Of a stretch of 64,000 nt of DNA, positions 17,118-25,568 are shown one piece after another. Position 1 is the first letter of the stretch. Each line of letters starts with the position of its first letter. This DNA comes from Nostocales cyanobacterium HT-58-2. Lineage in GTDB: Bacteria; Cyanobacteriota; Cyanobacteriia; Cyanobacteriales; Nostocaceae. Below the pieces are notes generated by a model, which was not told the origin of the DNA, ran no database searches, and worked only from the letters and a program-made list of their open reading frames with translations. The stretch lies in assembly GCA_002163975.1 (NCBI GenBank), contig CP019636.1, positions 6,451,501 to 6,515,500 of the forward strand, written 5' to 3'. A program made the translations under genes and the position numbers.

Positions 17118-18185
17118 TTAAAATTTGATTTTTGCGGCGTGAATGCGACCGTTTAGGTCGATACGGCTCTTTATTATTTTTCCATAGACCGCCTCGTACC
17201 CGTCAACCATTTGGATAACGCTAAACTTGCTTTCTACGTATTCTCGGCAAGCTTGACGATTGAGTTTCAAAGCTTGTGGAATCATTGCTGCCATTTCATC
17301 ATGGCTTTGGCAAACAAAACCTGAGACGCCGTGGGCAATCACCTCTGGTACAGAACCTAAATTTGTGGCAATCACTGGTGTACCAGTTACCATTGATTCA
17401 ATCATCACTAAGCCAAAGGGTTCTTGCCAGGTGATTGGGAAGAGGGTGATAGCAGCATGACCTAATAGTTCAACTTTCTCGGTGTGGTTGATTTCGCCTA
17501 GGTATTGAATTTGCTGACCATCAATGTGTGGAGCAATTTCTTGTTCAAAAAACTTGGAATCTACCACATCAACCTTTCCTGCCATTTTGAGACGCCAACC
17601 AGTTTTCTTGGCAATGGCGATCGCATGATGCGGTCCCTTTTCTGGCGAAAAGCGCCCTAAGAATGCCAAATATGGAGGCTCTTGAGGTTGGGCAACAAAA
17701 GGATAATCTTCTGGATCAATCCCGTTGTAGACCGTGCCAACATAGTTCAGGTTTATTTGACGTTGCGCGTTACTAATGCTGACGTATGGTTGTTTGTGAT
17801 GATGGCTGTATACGTTTTGGTTATCCGTTGTAAACGTGCCATGCAGGGTATGCACTGTGGGGGTTGGCACAAAATTCGCCAAAGGTAATGCCGTAATTCC
17901 TACATGGGAATGGATAATATCGAATTCCTCAGCCATTTGGTAAACTTGGCTAAGCTGCAGCATCTCGTACACACTATACTCTTTGACGTTCGGGTCTAAG
18001 CGCAATGCACGAGGATAAACTGCTTCTAATCTAGCCAATGTTTGCGAATCGCCAGATGCGAACAAAGTGACATCATGACCGCGACGCACCAGTTCATCGG
18101 TCAAGCGACTCACGACTAGCTCTATTCCTCCGTATGTAGGAGGTGGAACTCGTTCCCATAAGGGGGCTACTTGAGCGATTTTCAT
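17118..18185 (-). CDS. family 4 glycosyltransferase
   Basis: 355 residues with the GT-B fold. The N-terminal domain opens KIAQVAPLWERVPPPTYGGIELVVSRL, with the donor-side GRFSPEKGPHHAIAIAKKTGWRLKMAGKV at about 172-201 and the GT4 EX7E motif in FGLVMIESMVTGTPVIATNLGSVPEV. It should transfer a sugar from a nucleotide donor to an unknown acceptor in the cytosol; sequences of this type are often sucrose-phosphate-synthase or mannosyltransferase relatives. It is the upstream gene of a possible pair with the zinc-ribbon gene. ATG at 18185 is natural. Confidence 0.9.
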   Translation of the reverse strand: MKIAQVAPLWERVPPPTYGGIELVVSRLTDELVRRGHDVTLFASGDSQTLARLEAVYPRALRLDPNVKEYSVYEMLQLSQVYQMAEEFDIIHSHVGITALPLANFVPTPTVHTLHGTFTTDNQNVYSHHHKQPYVSISNAQRQINLNYVGTVYNGIDPEDYPFVAQPQEPPYLAFLGRFSPEKGPHHAIAIAKKTGWRLKMAGKVDVVDSKFFEQEIAPHIDGQQIQYLGEINHTEKVELLGHAAITLFPITWQEPFGLVMIESMVTGTPVIATNLGSVPEVIAHGVSGFVCQSHDEMAAMIPQALKLNRQACREYVESKFSVIQMVDGYEAVYGKIIKSRIDLNGRIHAAKIKF

Positions 18186-18572
18186 AAGTTGTTTTGGTTC
18201 AGCAGGTGAGACAGTCCTGAATTTAGGACTTACATCTGATGATAGAGTGTTTGTACCTAATCATCTGAGTTTTAGGTTAACTCGACTAACTCCCCAGAGC
18301 GCAATTTCGGTTAACCGTACCCTGATATAACCTCTGGCTAATTTAACACTAGTTTTAATAGTTATATCAGTAATGTATCTATAATATTACTGTTTGCTAG
18401 GATAGCGATTCATCTATCCTGGGGATCATAATTTCTCAATCATTTTGTTACAAAACATACTAAATTCTATGATTGGGATCAATTTTTGAGAGCATTGCAG
18501 GAGGGGGAGATAGAGCGTTGAGGGAATGGGATGATGCAGCAAAGAATTCATGACTACTGACCAATAATTTCT
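18186..18572. other. divergent spacer between the glycosyltransferase and exonuclease III genes
   Basis: 387 bp without a supported gene; it should carry the two divergent promoters. ATTTTTGAGAGCATTGC at about 18481-18497 also occurs at about 3187-3204 downstream of the channel gene, so it is a dispersed repeat. AT-rich blocks near 18335-18390 contain several TATAAT-like words. Confidence 0.5.
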
Positions 18573-19355
18573 ATGAAAATTGCTACTTGGAACGTCAACT
18601 CGATTCGTACTCGTATAGGACACGTTGTTGATTGGTTGAGCCAGAATCACGTTGATGTCCTGTGTATGCAAGAAACTAAAGTGGTAGATACGGACTTTCC
18701 CTGTGCGCCCTTTAAGGAATTGGGCTACCACCTTTATCTATCAGGACAAAAAGCTTACAACGGTGTTGCCTTAGCCAGTCGTCAACCACTAGAAGATGTC
18801 AGTTCTGGTTTTTCTGCTATCTTGTCAGACGCACAGCCAGAGTGGGATGAGCAAAAACGAGTCATTACGGGCGTTATTGACGGTATCAGAATTGTCAATC
18901 TTTACGTACCTAACGGCTCAGCTGTTGGAAGTGAAAAATATGATTACAAGCTACGTTGGTTAGCATTGTTGCAGGAATACTTGCGATCACTTCTGACCTC
19001 CTCATCTGCCATTTGTGTATGTGGAGACTTTAACATTGCTCTAGAAGAGAAAGATATTCACAATAGTATTAGTATTGAAAATCACATTATGGCGTCAGAA
19101 CCAGAACGTCAAGCATTACGAAATATTCTCTTGTTAGGATTTGCGGATGCTTTTCGTAAATTTACAACTGATGGCGGATACTACAGCTGGTGGGACTATC
19201 GCGCAGCTGCTTTTCGCCGTAACTTGGGTTGGCGAATTGACCATCACTATCTCACGCCTGAGTTATATGAGCGTGCTACAAGCTGCACCATTGATGTGGC
19301 TCCCAGAAAATTACCTCAACCTAGTGACCATGCACCAGTGATTGTCGAATTTTAG
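18573..19355 (+). CDS. xth: exodeoxyribonuclease III (AP endonuclease)
   Basis: 260 residues of the endonuclease/exonuclease/phosphatase superfamily. KIATWNVNSIRTRI opens the chain (metal/phosphate site), CMQETKV carries the metal-binding Glu, GDFNIA the catalytic Asp-Asn pair, and the end SDHAPVIVEF the catalytic Asp-His. RIDHHYLTPEL is the usual DNA-contact region. It repairs abasic sites in DNA. Length and order match bacterial ExoIII. It is separated from the next gene by 59 bp and may be co-transcribed with it. Confidence 0.95.
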   Translation: MKIATWNVNSIRTRIGHVVDWLSQNHVDVLCMQETKVVDTDFPCAPFKELGYHLYLSGQKAYNGVALASRQPLEDVSSGFSAILSDAQPEWDEQKRVITGVIDGIRIVNLYVPNGSAVGSEKYDYKLRWLALLQEYLRSLLTSSSAICVCGDFNIALEEKDIHNSISIENHIMASEPERQALRNILLLGFADAFRKFTTDGGYYSWWDYRAAAFRRNLGWRIDHHYLTPELYERATSCTIDVAPRKLPQPSDHAPVIVEF

Positions 19356-19414
19356 AATTTATTCAGGAGTTGATAACCTTTGGACTCTTAACTCATCCAA
19401 AATCCAAAATTCAT

Positions 19415-20290
19415 ATGTTTCTAGTCACTGGAGCCACTGGAGGAATAGGTCGCAGAGTCGTGCGACTTTTACGCGAACGAGACGAGCAGGTGCGGGCATT
19501 TGTCCGTCTTACATCGCGCTACGGCGAGTTAGAACATAGAGGCGCTAACATCTTTATTGGTGATTTGCGCCAAGAAAAAGATATCGAAAAAGCTTGCCAG
19601 GGTGTACAGTACATCATCAGCGCTCATGGCTCTGATGGTGATGCCCTATCTTTGGACTATCGCGCCAACATTGAACTCATAGACCAGGCGAAAGCTCATG
19701 GAGTACAGCACTTTGTGTTTATTTCTGTGCTAGGAGCAGACCGAGGATATGAGGATGCTCCTGTTTTTAAGGCAAAAAGAGCAGTAGAGCGATACCTGGA
19801 AACTAGTGGCTTAAACTACACTATTTTACGCCCAGCTGGATTAGCATCGAACTTGCTGTCGTTGGCAGAACGGTTTCGTGAAACTGGAGTTTACCTGCTT
19901 ATTGGTGATCCTAAAAACCGTACCTCTATTGTGAGTACAGATGATTTGGCAAGGATAGTGGTAGATTCTGTGACCGTTGAAGCTGCTCGTAATCGGATAT
20001 TACCTGTTGGGGGACCAGAGATATTATCACGAGAGGATATTCCCAAAATTTTTAGTCACATTTTCAACAAAGAACCAATCGTGATCAACTCGCCACTGTT
20101 TGCAGTAGATGCGCTACGGGGTGCATTAGGTTTTTTCAATCCCCAAGCACAAAAATCTCTAGGAACATTTCGTACACTACTTGCTAACGAATTTTTCTGT
20201 ACACATGAAGAAGTCGCCCAATTAGAAAGCATTTTCAACTTTGAGATGGAAACATTAGAAAGTTTCTTGCGACGTTATCTAGCGGTTTAA
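19415..20290 (+). CDS. NAD(P)-binding NmrA-like atypical SDR protein
   Basis: The ATG at 19415 gives 291 residues beginning MFLVTGATGGIGRRVVRLL, a perfect TGxxGxxG Rossmann start; the frame is open from a TTG at 19370 but AGGAG touches that codon, so the ATG is preferred. FVFISVLGADRGYEDAPVFKAKRAVERYLETSGLNYTILRPAGL is typical of the atypical SDR (NmrA/complex I 39-kDa-like) group, as in cyanobacterial Ycf39 relatives. It could act as an NADP sensor, reductase or assembly factor. The context after exonuclease III is not informative. Confidence 0.85.
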   Translation: MFLVTGATGGIGRRVVRLLRERDEQVRAFVRLTSRYGELEHRGANIFIGDLRQEKDIEKACQGVQYIISAHGSDGDALSLDYRANIELIDQAKAHGVQHFVFISVLGADRGYEDAPVFKAKRAVERYLETSGLNYTILRPAGLASNLLSLAERFRETGVYLLIGDPKNRTSIVSTDDLARIVVDSVTVEAARNRILPVGGPEILSREDIPKIFSHIFNKEPIVINSPLFAVDALRGALGFFNPQAQKSLGTFRTLLANEFFCTHEEVAQLESIFNFEMETLESFLRRYLAV

Positions 20291-20327
20291 ATGGAAACTG
20301 GTTAGAGGTTAGTAGTTAGTGATAGTT

Positions 20328-20375
20328 AACAACTAACTACTAACAACTAACTACTAACAACTAACTACTAACAAC
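20328..20375 (+). repeat. 14-bp tandem repeat
   Basis: Three full copies and a partial copy of AACAACTAACTACT lie in the 110-bp spacer before the HlyD gene, preceded by an imperfect inverted version (TTAGTAGTTAGTGATAG). Confidence 0.9.
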
Positions 20376-20406
20376 AAAAAATTCCCAGTCCCTAAACTAA
20401 AATTTT

Positions 20407-21903
20407 ATGAGATATTCCTTAGCTGCAAATGCCACTCAAGCACGTAAAACAAAACAGCGATTTGCAAAACCTGATGAGCATTTATCTTATGAACTGGGTA
20501 AGGCAGTACAGGAATTGCCACCCTTATACACTCGATTGTTAGCGGGAACAGTGAGTGCAGTGGTTCTGGGAACGATCGCCTGGTCACACTTTTCGCTCAT
20601 TGATGAAGTGGCGATCGCATCAGGAGAGTTAATCGCTTCCACGCAGGTACGACCAGTCACATCAATAGGTAATGGCACAATTGTAGCGGTCAATGTCAAA
20701 GAGGGCGATCGCATTGTCAAAGGTCAAATTCTAGTTCAACGTGACCCAGATTTACAACAAGTCGATGTCGCGCGCCTAGCCAAATCTGCCAGGTTAATTC
20801 AAGAAGATTTACGGCGTTTGGATGCAGAACGTACAGGCTCAAAAGCTGCTGGCACCCAACTTCAAGATGAACTGTTAAACTCTCGTTTACAAGACTATCA
20901 AGCGCGTCAAACTGCAGCTGAAGCTGAAGCAAATCGCCAAAAGGCGCTACTTGATCAAGCGAAAGTACGCCTGACTCGGTTGCAAGAAAATTTAGTGAAC
21001 GCTAGAACTAGCCTTACCAATGCCAAAACGAACTTGGTCAACGCTCAAAATATTGGTAGTAAAGTTGAAAGCGGCTTAGCAATTGCCCAGAAAAGGGAAG
21101 AAAGCCTAAAAACCCTTGTGACTCCTGGTGCAATACCTCGACTTGATTACCTAGAAGCACAAGAAAGACTCAATCGGGTCAATACAGAAATTACTAGAGC
21201 AAAGGATGAGGTGACTAACTCCCAAAATAAAGTAACAGACGCTCAAGACAAAGTCACATCAATAGAAAAGGATATTGCTGCCCAGAGTCAAGAAATTCGC
21301 CAAGCCGAAGAAGCATATGAAGCTGCTCGCACTCAAGTTCAGCGTTTGGAATCAGAACGCCAGAGTGAAATTATCACCCAAATCAACAAGCGCAAAGAAG
21401 AACTGACTACCGTGCAGGGTCAGCTTGAGCAGGCGCGGAAGCAGCAAGATATGGAAACAATCAAAGCTCCAGTCGCAGGTACTATCTATAGAATTAAAGC
21501 GACGAAAGGACCAGTGCAAGCAGGTGAAGAGTTATTGTCCATTTTACCAGAAGGAGAAGAACTCCTTTTGGAGGTGAAAGTCCTCAATCGGGATATTGGT
21601 TTTATTCACGAGGGAATGAAGACAAAGGTGAAGATGGCGACATTTCCCTTCCAAGAATTTGGCACGATTGATGGCGAGGTGGTGCAAGTCAGTCCAAATG
21701 CCATTGTTGATAAAGAAATGGGCTTAGTTTTCCCCACAAGAATTAAGCTGAAGAAACACTCAATAATGGTGCGGGGACAAGAAGTCGCCTTTACTCCGGG
21801 GATGGCTGCTAATGGTGAGATTGTTACGCGCAAGAAGTCAGTTTTGACGTTCTTAATTGAGCCAATTACTCGTCGCTTCAGTGAAGCATTTTCTGTGAGG
21901 TAA
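20407..21903 (+). CDS. HlyD-family membrane-fusion (periplasmic adaptor) protein
   Basis: 498 residues. One N-terminal membrane helix (about 45-65) follows a cytosolic arm. Residues about 70-110 form the first half of a biotinyl-lipoyl domain (ITSIGNGTIVAVNVKEGDRIVKGQ-like sequence), about 118-345 a long coiled coil rich in Gln/Glu/Lys, and about 350-395 the second lipoyl half (IKAPVAGTIYRIKATKGPVQAGEELLSI), followed by a beta-barrel domain. This is the adaptor of type I secretion or peptidase-containing ABC exporters, linking the inner-membrane pump to TolC. No ABC pump or TolC gene is adjacent, so its partners are elsewhere. The convergent neighbour is a leaderless subtilisin, a possible substrate. 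Confidence 0.92.
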   Translation: MRYSLAANATQARKTKQRFAKPDEHLSYELGKAVQELPPLYTRLLAGTVSAVVLGTIAWSHFSLIDEVAIASGELIASTQVRPVTSIGNGTIVAVNVKEGDRIVKGQILVQRDPDLQQVDVARLAKSARLIQEDLRRLDAERTGSKAAGTQLQDELLNSRLQDYQARQTAAEAEANRQKALLDQAKVRLTRLQENLVNARTSLTNAKTNLVNAQNIGSKVESGLAIAQKREESLKTLVTPGAIPRLDYLEAQERLNRVNTEITRAKDEVTNSQNKVTDAQDKVTSIEKDIAAQSQEIRQAEEAYEAARTQVQRLESERQSEIITQINKRKEELTTVQGQLEQARKQQDMETIKAPVAGTIYRIKATKGPVQAGEELLSILPEGEELLLEVKVLNRDIGFIHEGMKTKVKMATFPFQEFGTIDGEVVQVSPNAIVDKEMGLVFPTRIKLKKHSIMVRGQEVAFTPGMAANGEIVTRKKSVLTFLIEPITRRFSEAFSVR

Positions 21904-22021
21904 GTATGAGCTAACCAGCCTTGGCGTGACTACGGGATGGTGGCGCGATGCCTAAAGGCTGGGCTTATGTATTGGTGAGTGCTTCAATTATGTGTTAAAA
22001 GTTTGAGAGAGTGAGTTCTAG

Positions 22022-22053
22022 GCGTAACGCACACCAAATGCGATGCGTTACGC
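22022..22053. repeat. 10-bp perfect inverted repeat in the HlyD/protease spacer
   Basis: GCGTAACGCA (22022-22031) pairs with TGCGTTACGC (22044-22053). It lies between the convergent HlyD and protease genes and could act as a terminator or a dispersed repeat. A related word (ACGCTTCGCGCTTCCCATCC) appears near 24010. Confidence 0.6.
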
Positions 22054-22117
22054 GCTGCTTTAACGCATCCTACAACTAACGTTTACTTTCATGGTCTTAA
22101 TTATTAGTGTGAACTAA

Positions 22118-23605
22118 CTATTCCCAAGATTCATCCAGCATTTGTTTATACTTTTTCAAAATATTTTCATCACTGATGCTGTAGCTAATGGTGTCATCCA
22201 GTGTGCTTTTGTAATTTGAGATTTGTGATGAGAGAACTGGATTAACGATATTATTGGACTCAGGTGTAAGGCTGATACCAAAGCCAGAAGATTGCATATT
22301 ATTGAAGAAATTATGCAACTGGTCTTGTGCAGTAGTCATTTTGCCTGACCATAGACTTTCAAGAGTTGACCCCAAAGAGCCATCCTGGTACTGTGTAACC
22401 CTGAAGCCAGAAGTTGCAGTACTGCTCTGTGTTGTGGAGTTTTTCAAACTAAAGCTTGGGAGGCTAAAGCTTGGCATCTGCGTACTTTGTACTGCTGTAT
22501 CTGCAATAATTTGACGTACTTGACCATCAGTCAAATTGTGATTAGCACTGAGCATGAGAGCAACGACGCCAGCAACGTGAGGAGTTGCCATAGATGTGCC
22601 GCTATAGGAAGCATACTTATTATCCGGAACTGTAGAATAGATATCGACTCCCGGGGCTGTAACGTAAGTCAGTGGACTCATGCCTGCTCGGTTGGAGAAA
22701 TCAGCCATGTTGTTATTTTGATCAACAGCTCCAACTGCAATTCCCCATTGTTCTGCATAACGGGCTGGATAACCTGGTTGGAAGCCACCATCATTGCCAG
22801 CAGCCATAACGACTATGACTCCTTTACTGCTGGCATATTTAATAGCTGTTTGTAGAGTATCATCGCCAGAACTACCGCCCAGGCTGAGGTTAATCACATT
22901 AGCTCCATGATCCACAGCATAGTAAATGCCTTGAGAAATCGAACTATAGGAACCTGAGCCTTCAGCATCAAGGACTTTGACTGGCATAATCTTGGCATCA
23001 TAGGCAACGCCAGTGACACCAAAGCCATTGTTCTGACCAGCAATCGTGCCAGAGACATGTGTACCATGACCATTGTTATCTAAGGTGTTGTTGTTGTTGT
23101 CAGCAAAGTTCCAACCATAGACATCATCTATGTAACCATCGCCATCATCATCCTTGCCATTACCTGCAATTTCTTTTGAATTCGTCCAGATATTACCCTT
23201 CAAGTCATCGTGCTTGAAGTCAACCCCAGTGTCTAGAACAGCGACAACTACACCTTGACCTGTGTATCCCTTTGCCCAAGCTTCTGGAGCTTTCACAAGG
23301 TCAGCTCCCCAATAATTCCCACCAAGGTCAGGAACATCAGCAAAGGTACCTTGACCAGCTGCTTTACCTACGGCGGCGGCTGCATCTATTAAGCCATAGC
23401 CAGAGTTGTAATCATACCCACTGTCATCGAACAATTGTTCTTCAACATTTGCCTCTAGGTCATTGATAGTTGGGTTAAAACTACTGTGACCTTTCAGATT
23501 TGCGCTGTAGTCATTGTTAGAATGAAAGTCATCTACTGAGGAGATAGAAGTGATATTTAGCCCTTGATTAGAAAAAGAATTGTTATTATCAATCTCGCTG
23601 GGCAT
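22118..23605 (-). CDS. subtilisin-like serine protease (S8)
   Basis: The ATG at 23603-23605 gives 495 residues (MPSEIDNNNSF) with GAGGG about 10 nt upstream; the longer open frame adds 27 basic residues without a better signal. Catalytic triad: Asp in VAVLDTGVDFKHDDL (about 125), His in NGHGTHVSGTIAG (about 180), Ser in SGTSMATPHVAGVVAL (about 340). The first 100 residues are acidic and Asn/Ser-rich and may be a propeptide; they include SGYGLIDAAAAVGKAAGQ. No Sec signal is visible. EFIGNGKDDDGDGYIDDVYGWNF-type loops suggest calcium binding. The last 100 residues are a low-complexity tail. Leaderless secretion through a type I system, or cytosolic processing of a peptide, are both possible. 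Confidence 0.9.
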   Translation of the reverse strand: MPSEIDNNNSFSNQGLNITSISSVDDFHSNNDYSANLKGHSSFNPTINDLEANVEEQLFDDSGYDYNSGYGLIDAAAAVGKAAGQGTFADVPDLGGNYWGADLVKAPEAWAKGYTGQGVVVAVLDTGVDFKHDDLKGNIWTNSKEIAGNGKDDDGDGYIDDVYGWNFADNNNNTLDNNGHGTHVSGTIAGQNNGFGVTGVAYDAKIMPVKVLDAEGSGSYSSISQGIYYAVDHGANVINLSLGGSSGDDTLQTAIKYASSKGVIVVMAAGNDGGFQPGYPARYAEQWGIAVGAVDQNNNMADFSNRAGMSPLTYVTAPGVDIYSTVPDNKYASYSGTSMATPHVAGVVALMLSANHNLTDGQVRQIIADTAVQSTQMPSFSLPSFSLKNSTTQSSTATSGFRVTQYQDGSLGSTLESLWSGKMTTAQDQLHNFFNNMQSSGFGISLTPESNNIVNPVLSSQISNYKSTLDDTISYSISDENILKKYKQMLDESWE

Positions 23606-24253
23606 GAGTATTTTTCCCTCAAATATATCTCTCTTTTTTTTGGCAGCATGACCTGCGAAAACCTTATCTTTAGGCTTTCGTCTCAAAACTATTGCTCATA
23701 AGATAATAATTACTATTTGCTAAAAATAAAAAAGATAATTATTTGACAAATAATGTTTTTAAAAATATAAATTCAAATTCTATAGTCTCTAATAAAAAAT
23801 GTATAACCATTAACTAATCTCTAATCTAGTACCTCAAAATTTGAAGATTGTTTCTGATATACTTAGGTAATATTACTATTTATAAATAAGTATAATTTCT
23901 TGTTTATTATGAAAGACCTTTGATATGTGCGGACAGAATTTTTTGTGGGATGCGCTCTTCCTTGGCGTCAAACATCAATGCATCAATCACAAAGGACAGC
24001 ATGAGTTACGCTTCGCGCTTCCCATCCTACATTTATTTCATTTATTTACGTCGAGCTAGTTAAAATTTCATTCTTTAGTAAAAGTAGTACTGCCATTTTG
24101 GCAAGTTTATTTTGGAAAAATCGGATATTAGTAGATTGTGCCAATCATTATTGATACCCGCACGTTTATTGCTATCTACAGAATACTCCCCAAGTAAACG
24201 TAATACTGAAATAGCGAATTATCCAAGTAATTTTACGCTATAGGAAATTATAC
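23606..24253. other. 650-bp AT-rich divergent spacer between the protease and the kinase gene
   Basis: No convincing gene. The only small open frame of note, 23925-24059 (44 codons, MCGQNFLWDALFL start), has no ribosome-binding site and overlaps a TGGGATGCGCTC...TTCCCATCCTAC dispersed-repeat segment, so it is not called. It lacks the Ser/Thr/Cys-rich core expected of a lanthipeptide precursor. Promoters for both divergent genes must lie here. Confidence 0.5.
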
Positions 24254-25492
24254 ATGGTACTCTTACTGTCTTCTCATAATGTTATCCGGTATCTGCATAA
24301 AGCAGGTCTGTGTAGCTCAGAAGAAGGTTCAAATGCTGATTCTGAAGTAACGCGAACTAGCATAAAAAACTTTAATTTACTTGTCACTCTCACTGGAGAA
24401 AACAAGCTACTGATTAAACAGGAAAAATCCATTGCTCACGAGGGGAAACCGCAGGAATTTTTCAATGAGTGGTTGTTTCACCAATTACTTCAGGAGTTTC
24501 CAGTTTTAGGAAATATTTCTGCGATCGCATCTTTGGTAGTGCATTTTGATGAAGAAAATTCTATCCTTGTTCGTAACTATTTAAAGGAATATTTTGAACT
24601 AGCAAGCTTTTATCAAAAAAATTTGTACTTTCCCAAAGCAATTGCAAGCGCCATTGGTGCGAGTTTGGGAGAACTGCATCGTGCCACTTTTAATTGCCGG
24701 AAGTATCATGATTTTATGGCAATTGCTCCCCAAGGACAGTTTCGCTATCAATTTTACAATCCAGCGCAAGGGATAGCGTCTATCGGTCCTGAGATTTTTG
24801 GCAACGTTCCTACAGAAGCATTGAAATTCTACGTTTTCTATCAACAATCTGAAAATTTAGAAGCGGCAATTGCAGAATTAGCATATGAGTGGAATGCTTG
24901 CTGCTTAACTCATAATGACCTGAAATTAGAAAATATTTTAGTGCATTCAAGGTGGGATCAATTAGACAATTGCCTTGTACGACTCATAGACTGGGAAGCT
25001 TGTTCTTGGGGAGATCCTGCTTATGATTTGGGAACTTTAGTAGCAAGCTATCTGAAAATTTGGTTAGAGAGCCTAGTAGTAGACTCCACTATTGAATTAG
25101 AAGAATCTTTACTTTTGGCATCGGTGCCATTGGAAGCTCTCCAGCCCTCAATTATAGCTCTCATTTTGGCTTATCTTGATACTTTCCCAATGATTCTTGA
25201 TTATCATTGTGACTTTGTTCAACGAGTCATTCGGTTTGCAGGTTTAGTTCTTATTCATCAAATTGAAGAAAATATTAAACTTTACAAGTGTTTTGACACT
25301 TCAAGTATACAAATATTTGAATTTGCTAAAAAATTACTGACAAAACCACAAGAATCTGTATTAAGTGTCTTTGGTATTGCAGAGTCAGAAATCGTAAAAC
25401 TTTTTGTAAAATCTGCTCAAGATTCTTATCAAGAAACTGAGAATAAATTGCTTCGCCTTTATTACGACAAAACCCGCCTGCGCGGTTGTTAA
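24254..25492 (+). CDS. APH-like kinase, putative RiPP-type Ser/Thr kinase partner of a HopA1 protein
   Basis: 412 residues of the aminoglycoside-phosphotransferase/choline-kinase fold. KLLIKQE (51-57) supplies the ATP-site Lys, HNDLKLENIL (220-229) is the catalytic loop with Asp222, and IDWEACSWGDPAYDLG (245-260) the metal-binding DxE-type loop. The C-terminal 140 residues are helical. It is followed after 76 bp by a HopA1-domain gene. In thioviridamide (TvaC/TvaD) and class V lanthipeptides such as lexapeptide, an APH-like kinase phosphorylates Ser/Thr of the precursor and a HopA1-type lyase eliminates phosphate to form dehydroamino acids. By analogy this would be the kinase half. The substrate is not identified; a small-molecule kinase is the alternative. 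Confidence 0.8.
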   Translation: MVLLLSSHNVIRYLHKAGLCSSEEGSNADSEVTRTSIKNFNLLVTLTGENKLLIKQEKSIAHEGKPQEFFNEWLFHQLLQEFPVLGNISAIASLVVHFDEENSILVRNYLKEYFELASFYQKNLYFPKAIASAIGASLGELHRATFNCRKYHDFMAIAPQGQFRYQFYNPAQGIASIGPEIFGNVPTEALKFYVFYQQSENLEAAIAELAYEWNACCLTHNDLKLENILVHSRWDQLDNCLVRLIDWEACSWGDPAYDLGTLVASYLKIWLESLVVDSTIELEESLLLASVPLEALQPSIIALILAYLDTFPMILDYHCDFVQRVIRFAGLVLIHQIEENIKLYKCFDTSSIQIFEFAKKLLTKPQESVLSVFGIAESEIVKLFVKSAQDSYQETENKLLRLYYDKTRLRGC

Positions 25493-25497
25493 TGCGA

Positions 25498-25534
25498 AAA
25501 GATGAGGAAGATATGGCTATTTTTCCTCATCTTT
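25498..25534 (+). promoter_or_regulatory. hairpin between the kinase and HopA1 genes
   Basis: A perfect 12-bp stem AAAGATGAGGAA/TTCCTCATCTTT (25498-25509 with 25523-25534) surrounds a 13-nt loop, beginning 5 nt after the kinase stop. An outer GTTGTTA/TAACAAC pair could extend it with a bulge. No T-tract follows, so attenuation, mRNA processing or partial termination within the two-gene unit are possible. Confidence 0.6.
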
Positions 25535-25568
25535 AACAACTTCATATATCGTTTAACAAGGTGCAATA

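Noticed and set aside
23925..24059. 44-codon ORF considered as a lanthipeptide-like precursor for the kinase-HopA1 pair
   Set aside because: No ribosome-binding site, overlaps a dispersed repeat, and lacks a Ser/Thr/Cys-rich C-terminal core.
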